A DNA stretch of 64,000 nt from Clostridiaceae bacterium (GTDB taxonomy: Bacteria > Bacillota > Clostridia > Saccharofermentanales > DTU023). The stretch spans positions 1 through 64,000 of the forward strand of contig DUPV01000072.1 in the NCBI GenBank assembly GCA_012838135.1, in the 5' to 3' direction. Under the pieces are notes generated by a model. It had not been told where the DNA came from. It made no database searches and worked only from the letters and a program-made list of their open reading frames with translations. Shown here one piece after another: positions 18,175 to 25,318 of the stretch. Within the stretch, counting starts at the first letter, position 1; each line of letters opens with the position of its first letter. A program made the position numbers and the translations under genes.

Positions 18175-18897
18175 TTAAAGAAATCGGTTCAACAAAGCAA
18201 GTGTGACAACTGAAGCAGGTAAACCTAATCCAAAAACAATATCTGACATACGTACTTTCATCTCCAGATAGGAAGTACGTTGATTAGAAAACCCTCTGGC
18301 TTCCATCGCCATCGCCAGAAATTCTGACCAGCGAACAGTACGAATCAGCATACAAAATATGGGACCTGATAAGAATGCTCTTCCTCGCACACCCCGTACA
18401 CGATAAGCCAATTTAGATCGTCTATATTCTTCTCTTACCGTAGGAAGCAGATGCACAGCAGCAAGAATTCCATATGCCATCTCAGGTTTCATGCGTGCTT
18501 GTTGAATAGCTGAAGCAATTAATTCATTGTTTTTTGTTGTAAGCCCGAAGACAAGCCCTAACATCGCATAAGCAAGAATTCTCGTACTTAACATCAGACC
18601 ATTAACAAAGGAAGGCGGCAATACACTCGCTTCTGAGATAGTCAGATTAGTCTGTGCACTAATCTCTTCACCACTATAAAACTTCATACCTGCAAAGAAA
18701 AAACTAAGAGCTACTAATAGAGCAGGCATTAGGAACTTAATAGCTGTAATAAAATTCGTACGTTGACTACCTAGAAGACAAAACAGAGCAATTCCTGCAA
18801 TAAATATATTGACATGATAACCCGGCACTACTGCTAATAACAGTGCAGTACTAAGGATACCTGACATTTTATAAAATGGATTCACATAATCAATCAT
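18175..18897 (-). CDS. ykoC: ECF transporter transmembrane protein YkoC (EcfT/CbiQ)
   Basis: Energy-coupling T-component, 240 residues, with about five to six hydrophobic segments. The cytoplasmic coupling region holds the two Ala-Arg-Gly-like motifs of the family (VRGVRG near 165 and EARGF near 200), which dock onto the paired ATPases. The ATG overlaps the ykoD stop by four bases (ATGA). As the last gene of ykoFEDC it completes a group I ECF importer dedicated to one substrate. The TPP riboswitch upstream and the family assignment point to hydroxymethylpyrimidine or a related thiamine precursor. Confidence 0.88.
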   Translation of the reverse strand: MIDYVNPFYKMSGILSTALLLAVVPGYHVNIFIAGIALFCLLGSQRTNFITAIKFLMPALLVALSFFFAGMKFYSGEEISAQTNLTISEASVLPPSFVNGLMLSTRILAYAMLGLVFGLTTKNNELIASAIQQARMKPEMAYGILAAVHLLPTVREEYRRSKLAYRVRGVRGRAFLSGPIFCMLIRTVRWSEFLAMAMEARGFSNQRTSYLEMKVRMSDIVFGLGLPASVVTLALLNRFL

Positions 18898-20372
18898 CGG
18901 ATCCGCCTCATTTCACCCTTGTCTATTTCTATTTCACAATCCGCATAACGACTAATTAATGTCCGATCATGACTGGTAAAAATACAGCTGATACCATGCC
19001 GGATTAAATCTTGCAGTGTTTCCATAATTTCCACACCATGTCTGATATCTTGCCCGTAGGTAGGCTCATCCACGAGAAGTAATTTACGTGATCCCGGAAG
19101 CATTGTTAAAACCGCTAACCTGCGCTGCTCTCCCTGGCTAAGTAACCAGGGGGACACTTTCGTTTTACTCTGTAAACCATAACGTTCCAAGAATGAATGA
19201 ACTCTTGCACTATCGGCAACCTCTTCTAAAGCAGCATCAGGCTTTTCCCGGAGTTTAACACTAAACGCTATTTCCGATGCCACATCCATCTGAACAAACT
19301 GCAAAGCCGGATCCTGGAAGACTATGCCAATACGTTGAAAAACATCTCTTCGTTTCAGTGTACTAAGATCATCACCTGCGAAAAAAATCGTACCGGAGTA
19401 GGCGCATTCTCCTAACAAAGCACGAAAAAAACTCGTTTTGCCGCTGCCACTCGATCCGGTTAGTGCAACCAATTTATTGCCCGGAATATCCAGAACATCA
19501 GAATGTACTATTCTTTCTCCTCCTCGCCATTTGCGACGTAAGATTCCGGGTCTTGAAGCTCCAACCAATAAGGAAAAATCACGCAGTTGTAAAATCGGCT
19601 CTTCCTTACTCTCTGAAGCTTTCGTATTCTGTCCTTCATTTACCGGACGCGGTTTCCAATCAACATGCAAACCGTGCGCAAATAGATTATCCTCATTGAC
19701 TTGCACTAACTGTCCTTTTCTATCGAGTAATAATTGCCCGGTACATTCTTTCCAATGTTCAAGCCGGTGGTCAATAACCAACACAGCTTTGCCCTTAGCA
19801 CGCCAGTTTTCTATCAAACCCCGGCATTGATGAACCGTCTCATCATCAAGATTTGCAAACGGCTCATCCAAAATATAAAGATTTCCGGGATAGAGTTCAG
19901 CAATAGCAAGGGCACAAAGTTCAAGCTCACCACCCGACAAATAATCAAACTCGCGGTCAGCTATGGATGACAAATTGAATTTTTCGATTACTCTTTCTAA
20001 CTCAAGATCAATATCACAAGGTGGTGTTTCCAAGTTTTCAAAACAAAATATAATTTCTTGCCTGAGGTTAGACATACAGAACGAACCTCGTGCATTCTGA
20101 AATATCGTCGTCATATATTGACTACGTTCTGTTGTATTTAGGTCAGTAATATCTTGACCGGAAACCAGAATCCGCCCGCTATTTAACACACCGCCATTCG
20201 CAGGATAATGCCCGCAAAGTACTTTTGCTAAAGTACTCTTGCCGGCTCCGCTCTCTCCGCAAAGCAAGACTAATTCGCCCGGCCATATCTGAAGTGAAAT
20301 ATCGTTCAAGATATTATTTTTACCAAAACCGAAAGACAGATTCAGAATTTCAAGTACAGGCTCTTTTATCAT
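18894..20372 (-). CDS. ykoD: ECF transporter double ATPase YkoD
   Basis: A fused pair of ABC ATPases, 492 residues, as in YkoD. The first half has Walker A GESGAGKST near residue 39, signature LSGGE near 145 and Walker B LYILDEPFANLD. The second half has Walker A GSSGSGKTS near 310, a signature region SQGEQRRLAVL near 410 and Walker B LLLVDEPTYGQD. The second signature reads LLSQGEQ, a mild variant. AGGATAAAA precedes the ATG, which overlaps the ykoE stop (ATGA). It provides the energy for the S- and T-components encoded on either side. Confidence 0.92.
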   Translation of the reverse strand: MIKEPVLEILNLSFGFGKNNILNDISLQIWPGELVLLCGESGAGKSTLAKVLCGHYPANGGVLNSGRILVSGQDITDLNTTERSQYMTTIFQNARGSFCMSNLRQEIIFCFENLETPPCDIDLELERVIEKFNLSSIADREFDYLSGGELELCALAIAELYPGNLYILDEPFANLDDETVHQCRGLIENWRAKGKAVLVIDHRLEHWKECTGQLLLDRKGQLVQVNEDNLFAHGLHVDWKPRPVNEGQNTKASESKEEPILQLRDFSLLVGASRPGILRRKWRGGERIVHSDVLDIPGNKLVALTGSSGSGKTSFFRALLGECAYSGTIFFAGDDLSTLKRRDVFQRIGIVFQDPALQFVQMDVASEIAFSVKLREKPDAALEEVADSARVHSFLERYGLQSKTKVSPWLLSQGEQRRLAVLTMLPGSRKLLLVDEPTYGQDIRHGVEIMETLQDLIRHGISCIFTSHDRTLISRYADCEIEIDKGEMRRIR

Positions 20373-20971
20373 GTTTTATCCTGCCCTATCGGATAGGAAT
20401 TAAGCAATCCTGTTTTTGCAAGTTGATCACAAAGTACTTTTGTCAAAAAGCCGGTAAAGAATATTGAACTTAGCAAACGAATTACAAAAATCAATAACAC
20501 AATCTGTAATTGCATCGTATGATAGCCGGAACGGAATCCGGTCCAGACAAAACTAAATACAGTGGCAAAAACGGCACCTAACAGACATGACAGATAATCA
20601 TAACGTTTATAACGGAAGATCATAAAACCTAACTCAACAGCTAAACCCTGAATGAAGGCACTTAATATAACGACAGGACCAAATGTGTTGCCTAAAATCA
20701 CTTCGATAACAGAAGCAATTATTTCTGCAACGATACCAACACCGGGACGTCTTAAGATATAGACTGCGGCGAGTGCCGCCATAAACCAAATCCCATAAAA
20801 AGGTTCATAGCCAAGAATTCCGTAACCGCTTGGTGTCAACACCGCGGTTGTAGCAGAACCTGCATAAACAGCCAGCAGGTAAATCAAACCGAAAACCAAG
20901 GATAATAAGCCCATAAAAATATAATCCTTCAAGGCTAAAGCTTTCCGTTGCCTACTCAATTTCTTGCTCAT
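20369..20971 (-). CDS. ykoE: ECF transporter substrate-binding component YkoE
   Basis: Integral membrane S-component of 200 residues with about five to six hydrophobic helices. The N-terminal half carries the family-like segment LSLVFGLIYLLAVYAGSA, and a conserved FGPVVILSAFIQGLAVELGF stretch lies near 117-136. The order S-component, fused double ATPase, T-component, together with a preceding YkoF homologue and a TPP riboswitch, identifies YkoE of the predicted hydroxymethylpyrimidine transporter YkoEDC. It starts one base from the end of ykoF, with AGGAGGATAT before the ATG. The substrate is inferred from the family and the riboswitch. Confidence 0.88.
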   Translation of the reverse strand: MSKKLSRQRKALALKDYIFMGLLSLVFGLIYLLAVYAGSATTAVLTPSGYGILGYEPFYGIWFMAALAAVYILRRPGVGIVAEIIASVIEVILGNTFGPVVILSAFIQGLAVELGFMIFRYKRYDYLSCLLGAVFATVFSFVWTGFRSGYHTMQLQIVLLIFVIRLLSSIFFTGFLTKVLCDQLAKTGLLNSYPIGQDKT

Positions 20972-21601
20972 TTAGATATCCTCCTCAGGTAAATTACAAA
21001 GTATTGTTGCTTCAATAATATAGTGACTAATCTCTTCACCAACCCGGTTCGCAACCCATTCCAAGTAGTCCAGAACAGCATGTGAATCTCCCTTCAGGAA
21101 GGAAGTATAGTGCCCTGTACCATGGAAAATACCACGGTCTACTGCTTCATTGACCACTTTCTCGATAACATGCATATAGTTGGTTTCGCCCATAGGATAT
21201 AACGCAAATTTACAAAGGACGGGGAAATGGATCGCTTCTATAGCTGCTGCATTCACTTTTTCATCGGAAAATTCCAGTGCATAATCCGCATCAACATCAC
21301 CCGGGCAGCCTTTGGAAATCGTCATCTCAAACATCATATGGACATCTTTACGATAGGCATGGTGAAAACATGCTTTACTTGCATCGAACACCGCCGATTC
21401 TCGCCCTCTGTAAACAGTTGAAGTGGCGTCAGTTTTTGCCCAGACTTTTGATAAATCAACCTTGCTGATAGCGTCCAGAATAATAGTAATGAAGTCATCA
21501 CACATAGGTGCTAAACTGAAACGTATTCCGACAACACCTTTTTTCGATCCGGGGACACCCGCTTGACACGACTGATAGTTGACATACGGTTTTTCTGCCA
21601 T
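20972..21601 (-). CDS. ykoF: YkoF-family thiamine/HMP-binding protein
   Basis: Soluble protein of 209 residues made of two similar halves: GVVGIRFSLAPMCDDFITII near 20 and CKFALYPMGETNYMHVIEKV near 125. This is the tandem ferredoxin-like (ACT-like) layout of YkoF, which binds thiamine or its pyrimidine moiety. The track starts at 21622, but the ATG at 21601 follows AGGAGGAG directly and is the start that the riboswitch would control. It lacks a signal peptide, so it acts in the cytoplasm, perhaps as a ligand buffer or sensor for the YkoEDC importer. It begins the four-gene operon. Confidence 0.88.
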   Translation of the reverse strand: MAEKPYVNYQSCQAGVPGSKKGVVGIRFSLAPMCDDFITIILDAISKVDLSKVWAKTDATSTVYRGRESAVFDASKACFHHAYRKDVHMMFEMTISKGCPGDVDADYALEFSDEKVNAAAIEAIHFPVLCKFALYPMGETNYMHVIEKVVNEAVDRGIFHGTGHYTSFLKGDSHAVLDYLEWVANRVGEEISHYIIEATILCNLPEEDI

Positions 21602-21611
21602 AAAAAAACTC

Positions 21612-21639
21612 CTCCTATTCAATTGAATCCCAGAAGGAG
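21612..21639 (-). promoter_or_regulatory. Shine-Dalgarno-sequestering hairpin for ykoF
   Basis: On the minus strand CTCCT (21639-21635) can pair with AGGAG (21616-21612) of the ykoF ribosome binding site. An inner ATTC/GAAT stem within ATTCAATTGAAT strengthens the fold. It follows the TPP aptamer directly, so ligand binding probably switches translation rather than transcription. No terminator with a T-run is visible before the ATG. Confidence 0.55.
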
Positions 21640-21658
21640 CACATTATTTATATGCTAC

Positions 21659-21745
21659 GAATCTCCCTACGCAACCATTATGTCGATCAGGTTCTATCGG
21701 GTCAGTTCTTAGAGAACACTCTCAGCCTATGGGCTCCCCGGATTC
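21659..21745 (-). ncRNA. TPP riboswitch (THI element)
   Basis: Read on the minus strand the leader has the THI-box landmarks in order: GGGGAGCCC, then GGCTGAGAG, a variable P3 arm (GTTCTC...AAGAACTGACCC), GAACCTGATC, and GTTGCGTAGGGAGATTC. The GAATC at 21745-21741 pairs with GATTC at 21663-21659 to close P1. It sits 58 bases upstream of ykoF, the first gene of a thiamine-precursor importer, which is the expected context. High TPP should repress the operon. Confidence 0.95.
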
Positions 21746-22106
21746 TTTTATTATTTAATTCATTTCATTTTAGCTTCATCTTTCAAAAAAATCAATTTTA
21801 CAACAATCTTTCAGGATCATTTTTTATGACTTAACTATACTTATTTCATACGCATTTTATTTTGATTCAACGGACTTCCCAAAAAGCAACTTAACAAAAG
21901 CTCTCCTTACTTTACAAATTAGAACTTTAGCGTTCACTCATATATTTCATTATTTCATCAGAAGCTAATTTTCGTATTTCTGTATCGGGATACTCTTTGC
22001 AATATATTAATTTCTCGAACACATTGAGGCGAGCAATGATTATTAACATTTTATTGAAACCTTAAAAAAATGGTATAATTAAATTAGTTTAAAGGAGCTG
22101 TTTAAT
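21746..22106. other. Divergent intergenic region
   Basis: About 360 AT-rich bases between the riboswitch and the LapA-like gene. It must hold the promoter of the ykoFEDC transcript, for which I see no convincing pair of boxes. Facing the other gene, TATAAT lies at 22074-22079 with a poor -35 (TTATTG, 17 bases upstream). No ORF or RNA element is recognised. Confidence 0.4.
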
Positions 22107-22373
22107 ATGAGTGATCAAATACCAAAAAATAAAACAAGTAATAACTACAATCCTTCTCCTGAGAAGAAACCGATGCGAGTCACTTTTAAGCAAATTGTAT
22201 TAGTTATCGCTTTAGTGTTGTTTATCATTTTTGCCGCAACCAACCGTGAACAAGTTAGAGTTAACTTTTTAGTTTTAGAAATAGAAGCACCACTCGTTGT
22301 AATTATTGTTTTTGCATTCTTAATTGGCATGTTAGTTTCTTGGCTAATGCATACATTAAAAAAAAACAAGTAA
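22107..22373 (+). CDS. LapA-domain (DUF1049) small membrane protein
   Basis: Small protein of 88 residues with a charged N-terminal tail of about 27 residues and two hydrophobic helices (near 29-43 and 58-78). The short linker between them has the family signature NREQVRVNFLVLEIEAPLVV. This matches the LapA/DUF1049 family. In Escherichia coli LapA works with LapB in lipopolysaccharide assembly; in Gram-positive bacteria the role is unknown. AAAGGAGC precedes the ATG. It stands alone and is followed at once by a terminator. Confidence 0.8.
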   Translation: MSDQIPKNKTSNNYNPSPEKKPMRVTFKQIVLVIALVLFIIFAATNREQVRVNFLVLEIEAPLVVIIVFAFLIGMLVSWLMHTLKKNK

Positions 22374-22394
22374 GCCGTTGATTCGGCTTTTTTT
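22372..22394 (+). terminator. Rho-independent terminator after the LapA-like gene
   Basis: AAGCCG / CGGCTT stem with a TTGATT loop and a run of seven T. The left arm begins in the stop codon. Confidence 0.85.
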
Positions 22395-22450
22395 ATTGAC
22401 CGTAAAAGATTGACTGTAGAAGAGAGATAATATCTTAAACGACTCATCAT

Positions 22451-22519
22451 TTATGTTGTAAGGGCATAAGAAATATGTTTCCACTCGAGTAGTTTGTCGT
22501 AGGCTTTTCGTTTGAGCAT
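22451..22519 (-). pseudogene. Remnant of an AAA ATPase gene (DUF4143 type)
   Basis: A 22-codon frame with AGAGGA before the ATG encodes MLKRKAYDKLLEWK, the typical opening of AAA ATPases that carry a C-terminal DUF4143 domain. The sequence then diverges (HISYALTT) and stops before the P-loop that should follow. The ribosome binding site and start survive while the body is gone, as after a deletion. The family match rests on 14 residues, so confidence is limited. Confidence 0.45.
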
Positions 22520-22594
22520 GGCACATCCTCTGAACTTTCTTGAAGCTAATGAATAAATTTTCAGTTTATATACCCCCTGCCATACACGAATTTT

Positions 22595-22680
22595 ACACAA
22601 TCTGCAAAACTTAATTAGTCATATTTAACACGTTCTGCAAAACTATGCAGCGATATTTATACACGTTTTGCAATCTTATC
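22595..22680. repeat. Three direct repeats with a 33-bp period
   Basis: The core TGCAA with flanking ACACG/ACACA occurs at 22603, 22636 and 22669, exactly 33 bases apart, in the contexts ACACAATCTGCAAAAC, ACACGTTCTGCAAAAC and ACACGTTTTGCAATC. They lie upstream of the ATPase remnant in its transcription direction, where binding sites of a regulator could be. Copies are degenerate between the cores, so this is not a CRISPR array. Confidence 0.65.
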
Positions 22681-22889
22681 ATCCGTATTATATTTTGGTG
22701 CGTCGAGATCAATATTAACCCGGATAGATATTTCACTATCGCCTGGACAATTAGCCTTCTATCCATTCAGCTATCCTTCCGGCTCGAATTATAATCTTCG
22801 TGTTCTTATTATACCACACGCCAAGACAGAAAATGTCCGCTGCTGCAAAAATGACTGGGCGGGTTAATATTCAGATTTCAACGAAATTG

Positions 22890-24161
22890 CTATTGAGCGG
22901 TCACCTTTTCTCCATCTTTTTTTGCCGCTTCTTTCTTGTTTTTCCGAAACATACGATACATGATGAAGGCGCAGTAAATACCAACCGGAATCATGACGAT
23001 TAAAAATATTGTGTAGACCGTCTGCGCGATTTCGTTTTCACTAATTAGTGTGCCGAATACGCTGCCGAAGAAGTTGAAAACAACATGAATCAGGACAGGC
23101 ACCCAGATGGAGTTAGACCAAATGTAGGACGCACCTAAAAGAAAGCCGAACGGCAGAATATACAGGATTTGAACAAGGTTTCCGTGTACTAGAGCAAAAA
23201 TGACACCGCTGAGCAAAATAGTCAGCCAATCCGGAGCCACCTGTCTTATTTCTTCGGTGATGATACCGCGAAACAATAATTCCTCAGCAATCGGAACCAA
23301 AATGGCGACGCACAGCGTCGTCAACAGCAAGTCAATACCCTGCAGGGCCGCGGTTGATTGCTGATAACCGACCATCATGCTTTCCCAAAAAAGACTGTTT
23401 TTCGCCAGCATATCGAATAACTGAATAAGTAAAGTTGTGATTCCCAAGCAGCCAAAAGCGGTGGCAAGACCTAAGGGAAACGTGGTCACATGGGTTGGGC
23501 GCATAAGCAAATACTGCTGATTTTTTCGTTTTTGGTACCAAAGAAAAATAGCGTAGATAGTGATCTGCAAGAAGGAACTGTACAGCAACGCGGAAATCCC
23601 GATGGCCTTAACCACCTCTTGAATCATATTCAGTGTCGTATCCGGTGTCATATCCACAAGGAAGAAGAAGGAATTACTATCTAAATAGGAAATACCGGCA
23701 ATAACAGTTGCAAGAAGCTGAATCAGAAAATGCACAACTAAAAAGACAATCGGATAAACAACTGTGCGAGCGGAAAAATAGCGTTTCCCGTTCGGACGAA
23801 CCCGTTGACGCGGCAGGACAGGCAAGTTTTGCGGCGGGCATATGTATCCATGCGTAGACTCTCCTTGAACGTAGTCGGAGCTATGAGTCTTCTGCGGAAG
23901 TTGTCCTTGAGCATAGACATGGTCGCAGGATGGCTGCGGCAGACAAGCAGTATCTTGCTTTTCATCCCCATTGTCTAGTAAATAATCGATATTCACATTT
24001 AGAAGATGAGCCAGTACTTTTAAACTATCCACATCAGGTAGCCCTGCATTTGATTCCCATTTTACGATTTCTGATTTTTGAAGTATCATTTTTTCAGCAA
24101 GTTGCTCCTGAGTTAATCCGCATTGTATTCTTGCCTCTGTTATTTTTTCACCTAATGTCAT
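22890..24161 (-). CDS. XRE-type HTH fused to CPBP-family membrane protease
   Basis: Two-part protein of 423 residues. Residues 1-65 form an XRE/Cro helix-turn-helix (LGEKITEARIQCGLTQEQLAEKM, KSEIVKWESNAGLPDV). A polar linker with glutamine and histidine (about 65-125) leads into a membrane domain of about eight helices. That domain has the CPBP/Abi motifs: EELLFRG near 290, a second motif ALVHGN near 320 and HVVFNFFG near 364. CPBP proteins are Rce1-like intramembrane metalloproteases, often tied to bacteriocin immunity or regulated proteolysis. AGGAGG precedes the ATG. A DNA-binding head on a membrane protease suggests a membrane-tethered regulator (inference). It stands alone. Confidence 0.85.
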   Translation of the reverse strand: MTLGEKITEARIQCGLTQEQLAEKMILQKSEIVKWESNAGLPDVDSLKVLAHLLNVNIDYLLDNGDEKQDTACLPQPSCDHVYAQGQLPQKTHSSDYVQGESTHGYICPPQNLPVLPRQRVRPNGKRYFSARTVVYPIVFLVVHFLIQLLATVIAGISYLDSNSFFFLVDMTPDTTLNMIQEVVKAIGISALLYSSFLQITIYAIFLWYQKRKNQQYLLMRPTHVTTFPLGLATAFGCLGITTLLIQLFDMLAKNSLFWESMMVGYQQSTAALQGIDLLLTTLCVAILVPIAEELLFRGIITEEIRQVAPDWLTILLSGVIFALVHGNLVQILYILPFGFLLGASYIWSNSIWVPVLIHVVFNFFGSVFGTLISENEIAQTVYTIFLIVMIPVGIYCAFIMYRMFRKNKKEAAKKDGEKVTAQ

Positions 24162-24237
24162 TTTTATTACCTCCTAGGAGTTTAAAATTAATTTCATTTT
24201 AGAAGAAGGAATTGATTAAGCAATAAACTAGCTGTAA

Positions 24238-24266
24238 CATTGCTGTCACTCTTCGTGACAGCAATG
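24238..24266. promoter_or_regulatory. 12-bp inverted repeat upstream of the XRE-CPBP gene
   Basis: CATTGCTGTCAC - TCTTC - GTGACAGCAATG, perfect in all 12 positions, centred about 90 bases before the ATG. A-tracts rather than T-tracts flank it in the directions that would matter, so it is not a standard terminator. It could be the binding site of the XRE domain encoded downstream, or an mRNA leader structure. Confidence 0.5.
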
Positions 24267-24420
24267 AAAAAACTGAATTATGTACATTGATCGCGTGTTT
24301 ACTTTTCGCCACAGCGTGTTTGTATTTTTAAGAAATGCTCTGTATCTTTCCAAAACTATAATCGTAAAAACTACAAACTAGAAAGGTAAAAAAAGATAAA
24401 AAAAGGAAATTGCCGATAAA

Positions 24421-24567
24421 GAAGACAGGCAATTCAACCTCAGCTTTTTTATGAAGAGACTTGAAACCATCACCGAGGTGAAATTCAGTGAGGAACACTG
24501 GTGCAGCCTTGTTGATCACGTTAGCTTTCCCGATGGAAAGGTGAAGAAATACGGCAAAACAGCGTAA
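24421..24567 (+). pseudogene. Possible C-terminal remnant of a site-specific recombinase
   Basis: A 48-codon open stretch without a proper start (stop codons lie directly upstream in frame) ends in ITEVKFSEEHWCSLVDHVSF and a DGKVKKYGKTA tail. The pattern 'FxEExWxxLVDxV ... DG' resembles the C-terminal end of large serine recombinases. It could mark a decayed mobile element next to the tRNA genes. The match is by eye and short, so the identification is tentative. Confidence 0.3.
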
Positions 24568-24642
24568 CTTTAGCCCTTTTTGCACCCTTTCGTTTATTTG
24601 GGCATTTTCTGAAATCCCTGTCCTATCAACGTTTCAGAGCAT

Positions 24643-24682
24643 AAAAAAAGACGACTCAGGATTGTATCCGTTTTGTCGTCCT
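24643..24682 (-). terminator. Terminator of the tRNA-Gly/tRNA-Cys transcript
   Basis: On the minus strand GGACGAC ... GTCGTC forms a stem closed by a 19-base loop and followed by a run of seven T. It lies directly after tRNA-Cys. Confidence 0.75.
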
Positions 24683-24686
24683 TTTA

Positions 24687-24761
<75 letters not shown>

Positions 24762-24810
24762 GTATAAATAATGACCGCTTATCAATTCTAATGATATGGC
24801 GGTCATTTAG

Positions 24811-24885
24811 TGGAGCGGGATACGAGATTCGAACTCGCGACTTTCACCTTGGCAAGGTGACACTCTACCACTGAGTTAATCCCGC
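24811..24885 (-). tRNA. tRNA-Gly (GCC)
   Basis: 75 bases including an encoded CCA. The acceptor stem is GCGGGAT/ATCCCGC, the anticodon loop reads TTGCCAA with anticodon GCC, and the T-loop is GTTCGAATC. It is the first gene of the two-tRNA transcript. Confidence 0.95.
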
Positions 24886-24926
24886 ATTTAGCAATTAATT
24901 AGCCATTGGTTCTTAACTGCTTTGCT

Positions 24927-24955
24927 ATATTATCAAATGATTTTATTTGTGTCAA
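24927..24955 (-). promoter_or_regulatory. Promoter of the tRNA-Gly/tRNA-Cys unit
   Basis: On the minus strand a perfect TTGACA (24955-24950), a 17-base spacer and TAATAT (24932-24927), about 42 bases upstream of tRNA-Gly. This is one of the best sigma-A promoters in the window, as expected for stable RNA. Confidence 0.75.
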
Positions 24956-25318
24956 ACAATTCAAATGTTAAACAATATAAAATGATAACATTTTTGTAGA
25001 TTTTTGAAAAAAGAAAGTCAAAAATATTTCTATATTGGTAACTATAACATTTGGTCAACAAGTTTTTTCTTATTTGATAGTATTTACTTGACGAATCATA
25101 GGATCTATAATTCGTCCGGGATATTTTGCAAACCATACTGCTTATTTCTCCCAAAGGCTATTTAGCCAATTCAACAACGAAACAAGACGATTAGGTCAAT
25201 AGTTCAGTTAGTCAGCAGGTTGACTTTTTTTTGTAGAATCTTCAAAATACATTCATGTTTAGTTATATAATATAAATTTATATTATATAATATGAATCTA
25301 TTGTGAAGGAGAAAACAA
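24956..25318. other. AT-rich region upstream of livJ
   Basis: About 360 bases between the tRNA promoter and livJ. AGTCA-GCAGGT-TGACT followed by eight T (about 25208-25231) looks like a small terminator, perhaps of a leader transcript. A 28-bp palindrome (25263-25290) follows. The 73-residue minus ORF at 24933-25154 has no supporting features. I find no T-box (no GGTGGNACC element). Confidence 0.5.
25263..25290. promoter_or_regulatory. 28-bp perfect AT-only palindrome before livJ
   Basis: TTATATAATATAAA and its exact reverse complement meet without a spacer, 28 bases before the livJ ATG. It includes -10-like hexamers (TATAAT at 25266-25271). Position and symmetry suit an operator over the promoter or transcription start of the liv operon, but a long all-AT palindrome can also arise by composition. 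Confidence 0.45.

Larger units (their letters stand above)
22395..22889. other. Gene-poor, degenerate region
   Basis: About 500 bases without an intact gene. It contains the ATPase remnant and the 33-bp repeats listed separately. The remaining part (22690-22880) has no ORF that I recognise. A small hairpin-forming stretch is possible near 22800 but lacks a T-run. The area looks like a decayed insertion or deletion scar. Confidence 0.5.
24162..24642. other. Intergenic region with hairpin and remnant
   Basis: Upstream of the XRE-CPBP gene. It holds a perfect 12-base inverted repeat (24238-24266) and a short recombinase-like remnant (24421-24567), both listed separately. The 85-residue minus ORF in the track (24328-24585) is a shadow. 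The XRE-CPBP promoter must also lie here, but I see no convincing boxes. Confidence 0.45.

Noticed and set aside
18894-20372. Frameshift-fused pair of separate ATPase genes
   Set aside because: A fused double ATPase is the normal form of YkoD, so the length is expected.
22595-22680. Possible CRISPR array with 33-bp period
   Set aside because: Only three degenerate copies with no conserved full-length repeat and no cas genes.
24238-24266. Terminator
   Set aside because: The stem is perfect but no T-run follows on the strand where a terminator would be needed.
24328-24585. 85-residue minus-strand ORF
   Set aside because: No start signal or family; the opposite strand gives a better (though weak) recombinase-like remnant.
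24933-25154. 73-residue minus-strand ORF
   Set aside because: It overlaps the tRNA promoter, has no ribosome site and looks like AT-rich noise.
24956-25318. T-box leader before the liv operon
   Set aside because: No GGTGGNACC-type element or specifier loop is visible.
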